Source: Caldilineaceae bacterium (GTDB taxonomy: Bacteria > Chloroflexota > Anaerolineae > Caldilineales > Caldilineaceae). From it: 64,000 nucleotides of DNA. The notes under the pieces are model-generated. The model ran no database searches and had not been told where the DNA came from. It was given only the letters and a program-made list of their open reading frames with translations. Location: contig JADLDO010000064.1 of assembly GCA_020846635.1 (NCBI GenBank), positions 124,001 through 188,000 of the forward strand, in the 5' to 3' direction. Positions 51,415-58,705 of this stretch are shown here, in pieces; the first letter of the stretch is position 1, and each line of letters opens with the position of its first letter. A program made the position numbers and the translations under genes.

Positions 51415-52686
51415 ATGCAGATCACTTTGCCCAACCCGTCGCTCAACCTACAACGCCGTCCCAAGCTCATCACAGGTATCCTGCTCATTGCAACAATTGC
51501 CCTCAGCAGTTGCGGCTTTGGCAATCCGCCTGCCACGGTCGAGCCCGCCACTGTCCCCACCTATGCGCCTGGAGCGGCGGTCACTGCGTCCGCGACACCC
51601 GTGACGCAGGAAGATGAGGCGTCCTCAGGCGTCTCGATAGAAGTACCATCCACCCAAACGGGCAGCCAATCCGCAGCCGCCCAGTCCGGCGCATGGATCT
51701 ACACAGGCGAGATTGAGCCTGAGGAGGAAGTAACCATTGTCACCGAGGTGGGCGGCTATGTGCTGGAGCTAAATGCTGAAGAAGGCGCACACCTCAGCGC
51801 CGGAGATGTCATCCTGCGCGTGGACAGCAGCACCCTTGAAGCGCAGCGCGCCCAGGCCCTTGCTGGATTGCAGGCCGCCCAAGCACAAGTCGAATTGCTT
51901 CAAGTCGAAGCCAGCGAAACAGACATCGAGGCGGCACGCGCCGGGGTCGCCGCGGCAGACGCCGCCTATAAGCGCGCGCTCGAAGGCCCCACTGAAGAAG
52001 ACTTGACGATGGCACAATCACAGCTTTTCCAGGCCGAAGCCGCAGTACGTCGCGCCCAGGCAGCCTACGACCAGGTTTCCTGGAACCCATTGATCGCGGC
52101 GCTGCCGGAAAGCCTGCAACTGCAACAGGCAACGCTCGCGCTCGAAGCTGCCCAAGCGCAGTATGACAAGCTGGTCAAGGGCAGCAGCGCAGACATTATC
52201 GCCGGGGCCTATGCCCAGGTTGCCGCGGCGCGCGCCCAACTGCAACGGTTGGAAGAAGGCCCCCAGGAGGCCCAAATCCAGGCCGCCCAGGCACAGGTAC
52301 GCCAAGCCGAAACCGCGCTCTATCTTGCCCAACTCCAATTGGACAAAGCAACGCTGCGCGCCCCGATTGACGGAATTGTGGCACAGGTGAACCTTGCCGT
52401 AGGCTCTATGGCGCTGCCAGGATCGCCCGCGCTGCGCCTCCTTTCGCCCACCGTCCAGATCGTGATCCCGGTCGAAGAAAACCGCATGGCGCAGTTACAA
52501 ATCGGTCAAGCGGCGCGCATCTTTGTCAATGCGTATCCCGGTGAGCTCTTTGAGGGCACGCTCGCTGCGATTGCTCCGCAGCTCGATCCAGCGACGCGTA
52601 CAGTGCGTGTCACCGTCCGTCCCACGGGCGATGCCACGCGACTCACACCGGGTATGTTCGCCACTGTCGAACTCCTCCAAGAATAA
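51415..52686 (+). CDS. RND efflux adaptor lipoprotein (HlyD/MFP family)
   Basis: A 423-residue periplasmic adaptor-type protein. The signal sequence ends in a lipobox LSSC (C about 33). It has the split biotinyl-lipoyl domain ('EEVTIVTEVGGYVLELNAEEGAHLSAGDVILRVD' and 'ATLRAPIDGIVAQVNLAVGSMA') flanking a long Ala/Gln-rich coiled-coil hairpin (about 130-310), then beta-barrel parts ('PVEENRMAQLQIGQAARIFVNAYPGELFEGTLAAIAP'). The start is uncertain: TTG at 51403 or 51406 lie nearer to an AAGGA. 35 bases separate it from the pump gene. Confidence 0.9.
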   Translation: MQITLPNPSLNLQRRPKLITGILLIATIALSSCGFGNPPATVEPATVPTYAPGAAVTASATPVTQEDEASSGVSIEVPSTQTGSQSAAAQSGAWIYTGEIEPEEEVTIVTEVGGYVLELNAEEGAHLSAGDVILRVDSSTLEAQRAQALAGLQAAQAQVELLQVEASETDIEAARAGVAAADAAYKRALEGPTEEDLTMAQSQLFQAEAAVRRAQAAYDQVSWNPLIAALPESLQLQQATLALEAAQAQYDKLVKGSSADIIAGAYAQVAAARAQLQRLEEGPQEAQIQAAQAQVRQAETALYLAQLQLDKATLRAPIDGIVAQVNLAVGSMALPGSPALRLLSPTVQIVIPVEENRMAQLQIGQAARIFVNAYPGELFEGTLAAIAPQLDPATRTVRVTVRPTGDATRLTPGMFATVELLQE

Positions 52687-52721
52687 ATCTCCGTCTCTCC
52701 GGCGCAGAGGAATAAGCCTTT

Positions 52722-55700
52722 ATGAAAATTTGGAATCTCTCGATCAAACAGCCGGTCTTCATGACCATGATCCTGACAGCCGGGATCGTGCTGGGTCTGC
52801 TTGCCTATACGCGCATGCCGGTGAACCTCTTTCCCGATGTAGAGTTTCCTGTCATTGTCGTGAACACAGTCTATCCAGGGGCAAGCCCGGAGGAGGTCGA
52901 AGAGCAAATCACGGCGCGTCTGGAGGATGAACTTAGTACAACAAGCGGTCTTGAATCGATCCAATCCACCTCTGCCGAGGCAGTCAGCACGATTATCCTG
53001 CAATTCGACCTCAATCTCTCGGTCGATAAGGTAAGCCAGGATGTGCGCGAGAAGGTCAACCTGCTCCGCAACCAGCTTCCCAGCGGTGTCCAGGACCCGA
53101 TCATCCAAACCTTTGACCCGACGAATCTGCCCATTCTGAGTTTTAGCGTCGCCGACCAAACAGGCCAACTTTCGCCATCAGAGCTACGCAAGCTCGTCGA
53201 GGAAGAGATCCAAGCACCGCTGGAGCGTATCCCGAATGTCTCGGCAGTCGATGTCAGCGGCGGTCAGGTACGCGAAATTCAGGTCAACCTCAATATGCAG
53301 GCAATGCAAGCCCTGCGTATTGCTCCGCAGCAGGTGACAGGCGCGCTGCAAAGCGCCAACATCAACATGCCCGGTGGTACGGTAGAGGACAATGGTCAAG
53401 AGCTATTAGTCCGCACCCCCGCCAACCTACAGACATTGGCGGACATCGGCAATATCATCATCAGCCAACGCACCGCGCCCATCTACCTGCATGATATCGC
53501 CACCGTCACCGATGGCTTTGAAAAACAGGACCGATTTACGCGCCTCAACGGTGAGGATGCAATTGTCTTCAGTATTCGCAAAACCAGCGGCAGCAACACG
53601 GTCACAGTCGCGCATGATGTCAAAAATGAGCTGGAAACACTCACCACTTCACACCCCAACCTCAACGTCGTCATCACCAGTGACCAGTCCATCCAGGTCG
53701 AGGAATCTACCGATGGCGCGGTCGAAGACTTGCTCTTTGCTGCCATCCTCGCCGCCGTAGTGATGCTCTTTTTCTTCCGCGATCTGCGTAACACGCTCGT
53801 CACGGTGGCAGGCTTGCCGGTGATTATGATCTCCACGCTCTTCTTTATGGATCTCTTCGGCATCTCGCTCAATCAGATTTCACTCCTGGCGCTGGCGTTG
53901 GTGGTCGGGTTGGTGATCGATGATGGCATTGTCGTGCGCGAAAATATCCTGCGCTGGGTCGAAAAGGGCTTCTCGCCGCGCGTTGCCGCCAGCCTCGGCA
54001 CAGCCGAAGTAGGTCTGCCCGTTGTCGCCATTGGCGCAACCATTCTCGCTGTCTTTCTGCCCGTTGCCTTTGCACAAGGCATTATCGGCAAATTCTTCCT
54101 CGATTTCGGCCTCACCGTCTCTATCGCCATGGTCATTTCGGTCTTTGAAGCCGTGACAATGGCCCCCATGCTCAGCGCCTACATCTTCAAGAAGCAGCCG
54201 GGAGCAATTGATGTCGAGCTAGACGAACTGGATCAGATCGAGGAACGAGGCTTTGCCATTGCTGAGGAGTGGGAGGATCACGCCCACAACAATAGTTGGC
54301 TGAACCGCATTTATGGCAAGATGATCGGGTGGACATTGCACAACAAGCTGTTGGCAATCCTGATCGCGGTCGTCATCATTGCTGCCAGCTTCTCCAGTAT
54401 CGTCTTTATCGAACTCAGTTTCCTGCCTGCCACAAGCACGCAAGAATTCACCGTTGCCATGAGCCTGCCCGGCGGCACGCCGCTGCGTACGACCTTGCAG
54501 GAGGCTGTACAGATCGAGAACATCCTGCGGCAGCACCCATCGATAGCCGACATTGTCACCACGGTCGGGGGTACGGGCGCGCCGGAAGAAGCGACCTTCA
54601 TGGTCAGCCTGCGTGACGATCTGCCAAACACCATCACGGCGAAAAGCGTGATCAACGAGCTGCGCGGCCCCTTAGCCACCGTACCGGGCATTATCTTCTC
54701 AACAGCCAGTGGTGGGCTGGGCAGTTCAGCCAGTGACGTGGCTGTGGATGTCATCGGCGTTGACGGCACTGACTACAATGCGCTGGGAGCTGAAGCCCAA
54801 CGATTGGCGGCACAACTGGCGCAAGACCCGAATTTAGCCGACATTGATGTGAGCTACCGGCCTGGGCGACCGGAAATACAAATTTCCATCGACCGCCAGC
54901 GCGCCGCCGATTTGGGGCTGGATGTGATTCAAATTGCTGCCACCATGCGTTTGCTCGTCAATGGTGATGTTGCCACGACCTTCCGCGGCGAAGGCGACGA
55001 GGCCGATATACGGGTGCAATTGGATCAGGGCAGCCACTTTGGACAAGACGAAATTCTCAACATCAGCCTCCTGTCAGCAACCGGCAACCTCGTCCCCTTA
55101 CGCAACGTCGCGCAGCTCAATGTCGCCACCAGCCCCAACGCCATTTCACGTATTGACCGGCAGCCAAGCATCTCCGTCAGTGCCAATGTCATTGGCGACA
55201 AAAGTGTACCGTCCGCGACCGCAGAGATCGTACAACTCATCAACAGTTGGCAAATGCCAACGGGGATGGAAGTGCGCCTCGGCGGCGATGCTGCCGACCA
55301 GGAAGAAGCCCTGGGCAGTATGCTCCTGGCGCTGCTTCTGGGCGTCATCTTTGTCTATATGGTACTCGCCAGCCAGTTTGGCAGCTTTATCCAACCGCTG
55401 ATCATTATGCTTGCCATGCCGCTCGCCATCGCCGGGGCCATTATTGCCCTGCTCGTTGCCGGTCGCTCGCTCGACATGACCGCCATTATTGGCTTCATCA
55501 TGCTCATGGGTTTGGTCGTCAAGAACTCGGTCTTGTTGGTAGATTTTGCCAACCGGGCGCGGCGCAAGGGCGCATCCGCCGACGAGGCAATGCTGATCGC
55601 AGGCCCTGTGCGCCTGCGCCCCATTTTGATGACCTCACTTGCCATGATTCTCGCCATGATCCCCATTACCCTGGGACTCAGTGCCGGTGGCGAGTTTCGC

Positions 55701-55931
55701 CAACCGATGGCAATCGCCATCATGGGTGGCATGATCACAAGCACCCTGCTCACGCTGCTTGTCGTCCCGCTTGCCTATGGTGTCGTTGTGGGTTTCCAGG
55801 ATCGTCAATCGGCGCGCCGGAAACGCCGCCAAGCACAAAAGGAACAAGCACAAAAAGAGATCGAGCAACAGAAAAAGAGCAAACAGTTACAACCTGAAGG
55901 CAAGCCTCTGGCAGACAGCGAGGCAATCTAG
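52722..55931 (+). CDS. RND-family efflux pump, AcrB/HAE1-like
   Basis: A 1069-residue inner pump of the hydrophobe/amphiphile RND type with 12 membrane segments in two halves and two large extracellular loops. Typical stretches: 'TRMPVNLFPDVEFPVIVVNTVYPGASPEEVEEQIT', 'SDQSIQVEESTDGAVEDLLFAAILAAVVMLFFFRDLRNTL' and 'GLVIDDGIVVRENI', which keeps the proton-relay aspartates of the fourth segment. The C-terminus is a long charged Lys/Gln-rich cytoplasmic tail. AGAGGA lies 10 bases before the ATG. No TolC-like gene is present. Confidence 0.94.
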   Translation: MKIWNLSIKQPVFMTMILTAGIVLGLLAYTRMPVNLFPDVEFPVIVVNTVYPGASPEEVEEQITARLEDELSTTSGLESIQSTSAEAVSTIILQFDLNLSVDKVSQDVREKVNLLRNQLPSGVQDPIIQTFDPTNLPILSFSVADQTGQLSPSELRKLVEEEIQAPLERIPNVSAVDVSGGQVREIQVNLNMQAMQALRIAPQQVTGALQSANINMPGGTVEDNGQELLVRTPANLQTLADIGNIIISQRTAPIYLHDIATVTDGFEKQDRFTRLNGEDAIVFSIRKTSGSNTVTVAHDVKNELETLTTSHPNLNVVITSDQSIQVEESTDGAVEDLLFAAILAAVVMLFFFRDLRNTLVTVAGLPVIMISTLFFMDLFGISLNQISLLALALVVGLVIDDGIVVRENILRWVEKGFSPRVAASLGTAEVGLPVVAIGATILAVFLPVAFAQGIIGKFFLDFGLTVSIAMVISVFEAVTMAPMLSAYIFKKQPGAIDVELDELDQIEERGFAIAEEWEDHAHNNSWLNRIYGKMIGWTLHNKLLAILIAVVIIAASFSSIVFIELSFLPATSTQEFTVAMSLPGGTPLRTTLQEAVQIENILRQHPSIADIVTTVGGTGAPEEATFMVSLRDDLPNTITAKSVINELRGPLATVPGIIFSTASGGLGSSASDVAVDVIGVDGTDYNALGAEAQRLAAQLAQDPNLADIDVSYRPGRPEIQISIDRQRAADLGLDVIQIAATMRLLVNGDVATTFRGEGDEADIRVQLDQGSHFGQDEILNISLLSATGNLVPLRNVAQLNVATSPNAISRIDRQPSISVSANVIGDKSVPSATAEIVQLINSWQMPTGMEVRLGGDAADQEEALGSMLLALLLGVIFVYMVLASQFGSFIQPLIIMLAMPLAIAGAIIALLVAGRSLDMTAIIGFIMLMGLVVKNSVLLVDFANRARRKGASADEAMLIAGPVRLRPILMTSLAMILAMIPITLGLSAGGEFRQPMAIAIMGGMITSTLLTLLVVPLAYGVVVGFQDRQSARRKRRQAQKEQAQKEIEQQKKSKQLQPEGKPLADSEAI

Positions 55932-55975
55932 CGCCATCCCTGTTTATGTCTATTGTCGTCCTGCATGATATGATA

Positions 55976-55998
55976 CAAACGTTTGCGAATTCGTTTGT
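55976..55998. promoter_or_regulatory. Nested palindromes next to a TATGAT box
   Basis: CAAACGTTTG (55976-55985) and CGAATTCG (55986-55993) are adjacent perfect palindromes, and CAAACG/CGTTTG also pair across them to 55997. A TATGAT (-10-like, 55969-55974) lies immediately upstream. Candidate operator for the gene at 56010; there is no proper -35. Confidence 0.35.
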
Positions 55999-56009
55999 CA
56001 ATCAGTTGG

Positions 56010-56600
56010 ATGGATGATGGTTGCCCCCAGACTATCTGCTCTGCTACGCGGGGATCAATCGTTGCCAAACCAGTGCCAACCTGTATGATAAAGGCTCCAT
56101 CGTTCTCATTAACCGCAGTCGGTGCGGCCCGTTCAATCGGCGGTCCCCCTGGCCCAGCCAAACCCCTTTTGCTCATTTTCCACGGTCACTTGGGAGCAGA
56201 CAGCGCGTTCAACATCAATGCGATTGTGCGCGACCAATGGCCCACGGTTGAGCAACTGGCGATTGCCAGCGTGGTTGATCTTCATCATATCCCCCGCTAC
56301 ATGCGCCCGGCTGTGGAACTCACTCTCTCCGCCGCCTACCGTCAGGCAGCCAAGCGCATTCCGCAGAATCTCGACCCGACTCAGTATGTCGTGATTCTGC
56401 CGGATTGGGAAGGCGAAGTGACCGCTGCTTTTGAGATGCAAGAGCGGGTCAACGACATTGGCCTTGTCCTCATCACCGATCGCTGGATCCTCTTCGACAG
56501 CTACACCGGCCCCGATCCTCTTGCTGCTGTCGTGAAAATGGTGGCGGATGCGCTCAATGAAGCCCCCGATGCAGCGGTCAATTCAAACATCCCCTCATGA
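56010..56600 (+). CDS. Redoxin-like protein without active-site cysteines
   Basis: An approximately 196-residue protein that looks like an AhpC/TSA-type thioredoxin fold: 'KAPSFSLTAV...PGPAKPLLLIFHGHLGADSAFNINAIVRDQWP' has the shape of peroxiredoxin N-termini, then 'LAIASVVDLHHIPRYMRPAVELTLSAAYRQA' and 'YVVILPDWEGEVTAAF'. The position of the peroxidatic cysteine is occupied by 'HGHLGADS', and the domain has no cysteine. Start uncertain: TTG 55983, ATG 56010 or ATG 56085 (which begins right at the domain); none has a good binding site. It is 30 bases upstream of the first glycosyltransferase gene. Function unknown. Confidence 0.55.
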   Translation: MDDGCPQTICSATRGSIVAKPVPTCMIKAPSFSLTAVGAARSIGGPPGPAKPLLLIFHGHLGADSAFNINAIVRDQWPTVEQLAIASVVDLHHIPRYMRPAVELTLSAAYRQAAKRIPQNLDPTQYVVILPDWEGEVTAAFEMQERVNDIGLVLITDRWILFDSYTGPDPLAAVVKMVADALNEAPDAAVNSNIPS

Positions 56601-56630
56601 GCCTGCCCCACGCGTGAAATTAATCTGATT

Positions 56631-58631
56631 ATGCCCGCTCTTGTCCACCGTCCAATTCGCCGCACACTCATTGGACTTGTGGCTCTGGTGCTAGCCGCCT
56701 TTGCTCTGCGCGTCGTCACGCTGGATCGCCTCGGCCTTGCCTATGATGAAGCAGCAACCGCGCTGATGGCGCGCGCGACGCCACTGGAGATCATCACATT
56801 TCATTGGAACGCAGCCTATGAACACCCGCCCGTCTGGGTGTTGCTCATGCATGGCTGGTCACAAATCGCAGGGCAGAGCGAATTTGCGCTGCGTTTCCTC
56901 CCCGCGCTGGCCGGAACTGCGCTCGTCGCCATCGTCTGGTGTCTGGCACGCTCGATTTGGCCGGATGAACCTCTGCTGCCCTTCTTGAGCGCCCTCCTCG
57001 TCGCCTTTGCGCCCGTCCTGCTCTACTACAGCCAAGAAGCGCGCATGTACACGCTGGTTGTCCTGTTGATGCTGCTCTCATTCCACTTGATGCTGCGCCT
57101 GCACGCCCAACCACGCTGGGGAACAGTGATCGCCTTCTGGCTGGTCAGTTGGGTCATGTTGGGGCTGCATTACTACGCCGCGCTGGGATTGGCGATCCAG
57201 GCGCTCGTCATTGTCATCCACGGTCTACTAGCTGGTGCCATGCGTCGTATCCCGTGGATCAAACTGTTCATTGCCTTTGCGGGTGCGCTCCTACCGCTCT
57301 TGCTTTGGATGTACTTCTCCCCCGGCTTCCGCACAACGCTTACAGCCGTCCTGAACTCCGTCGGGGCAAACCCTATATCCTGGCATTTCTATCTCAGCGA
57401 CCTTTGGCGCGAACTCTCGTTTGGCTCCATCCGCTGGCTGCCACCCCAGGCCCGCGCGGGCTATATTGTGGCTCCCCTGGTCTTGCTCGGCGCGCTGCTC
57501 GTCGCCATCCAGCCGCGCCGCAGCACCAGGGTAGGTGTGGGTGCATGGATCGTGGTCGCCCTGGCGCTTCTGCCCATCCTCTCCGGCGTCCTGGCATTCC
57601 GCACCCTCGCCCCCCGTTATATCCTGTGGGCAATGCCCATGTGTTATGTGCTTGTTGCACTCCTCGCCGCGGTGCTCTGGCGTCGCCATTGGACGCTGGG
57701 CATCATCGTCATGCTGCTGGTCATCGGGGTGGACGCGCTTGCGCTGCAACATTACCTCGGCCCCTATCGCAAAAGCGAATACCGCGAAATGACGACCTAT
57801 CTGCAAGCGCGTGGCGACCCACAGACAGAAATCCTCCTGCTCGAAGCGCCGCGCCAGCATCTCCTTGCCAAATATTATGTCGCGCCGCAGTGGAGCGTTT
57901 ATCCGATGCCCACCGTTCCGCTCCCCTCCTACTGGCCTGTCACGGCCCCGCGCATCGTGCCCGAAGATGAGGATGACCGCATCCAGGCGTGGCTGGCAGA
58001 ACATGAGGGAGTGTGGGTCAGCTACACAAGCGAAGTCGAGGTAGACGCGGGGGAATTCCTGGCGAAGTACCTGACTGCGGTCGCCTATCGTGAACACTGC
58101 ACACAATGGCTTGATGTACGCCTCTGCCACTATGTCAGCCCGCACCAGCTTTCGCCGGTCGAACTCACACCCGCGCACCTTCTCTTTGGCGACGAGTTGG
58201 CGCTGATTGGCGCAAAAGGCACGTTCTATCATCTCGCGCCCGACACGACAAGGCTGCTCGTACAGTTGGATTGGCACGCCCAACAAAAGCCGTCACTCGA
58301 CTATAAAGTCGCGCTGCGCTTGTTGCGTGATGACGGTAGCATCGTGGATCAAGCCGACGATTATCCCATCGGCTCCTTGCTCGTACCGACGACCTGGAAT
58401 CAGGATGACCACAAGCCCGGCTATTTTGCCTTAACCTTGCCGCCTCATCTTGCCGCGGGACGTTACAAGCTTCAGGTCAGCCTCTATGACGCCAACACCC
58501 TGGAACCCACACCATCCACCGAGCTCGCTGATAGTTCAGCGGCCAACCCACCCGCCGCTGAACCGCGCACCATAGCGGAACTGCATGTTGGTGATACAAT
58601 GCAGCTATTACCTGCGCCATCCAATCAATAG
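56631..58631 (+). CDS. GT39-type membrane glycosyltransferase (ArnT/PMT-like)
   Basis: A 666-residue protein: about 11 membrane segments in the first 390 residues, then a C-terminal extracellular part of about 280 residues. The first loop contains the acidic pair D39-E40 ('LAYDEAATALMARA') and 'EHPP' (64-67), the hallmarks of PMT/ArnT-like polyprenyl-phosphate-sugar transferases. The tail (about 500-665) ends in a beta-rich domain ('LALIGAKGTFYHLAPDTTRLLVQLDW'). It probably transfers a sugar from a lipid carrier outside the membrane; the acceptor is unknown. A similar gene follows at 58706. Confidence 0.85.
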   Translation: MPALVHRPIRRTLIGLVALVLAAFALRVVTLDRLGLAYDEAATALMARATPLEIITFHWNAAYEHPPVWVLLMHGWSQIAGQSEFALRFLPALAGTALVAIVWCLARSIWPDEPLLPFLSALLVAFAPVLLYYSQEARMYTLVVLLMLLSFHLMLRLHAQPRWGTVIAFWLVSWVMLGLHYYAALGLAIQALVIVIHGLLAGAMRRIPWIKLFIAFAGALLPLLLWMYFSPGFRTTLTAVLNSVGANPISWHFYLSDLWRELSFGSIRWLPPQARAGYIVAPLVLLGALLVAIQPRRSTRVGVGAWIVVALALLPILSGVLAFRTLAPRYILWAMPMCYVLVALLAAVLWRRHWTLGIIVMLLVIGVDALALQHYLGPYRKSEYREMTTYLQARGDPQTEILLLEAPRQHLLAKYYVAPQWSVYPMPTVPLPSYWPVTAPRIVPEDEDDRIQAWLAEHEGVWVSYTSEVEVDAGEFLAKYLTAVAYREHCTQWLDVRLCHYVSPHQLSPVELTPAHLLFGDELALIGAKGTFYHLAPDTTRLLVQLDWHAQQKPSLDYKVALRLLRDDGSIVDQADDYPIGSLLVPTTWNQDDHKPGYFALTLPPHLAAGRYKLQVSLYDANTLEPTPSTELADSSAANPPAAEPRTIAELHVGDTMQLLPAPSNQ

Positions 58632-58705
58632 CTGAGATGATAGATAGTTGAGATAAAGGGCGCATTCGCGAATTACTACTCTTGGAAAGAAGAACCATCG
58701 CTGGC

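Noticed and set aside
55928..56176. Minus-strand frame of 82 residues after the RND pump
   Set aside because: Overlaps the pump stop, the palindromes and the redoxin-like gene; no family resemblance.
57291..58286. Minus-strand frame of 331 residues opposite the first glycosyltransferase
   Set aside because: No recognisable domain, and the plus strand shows a coherent membrane protein.
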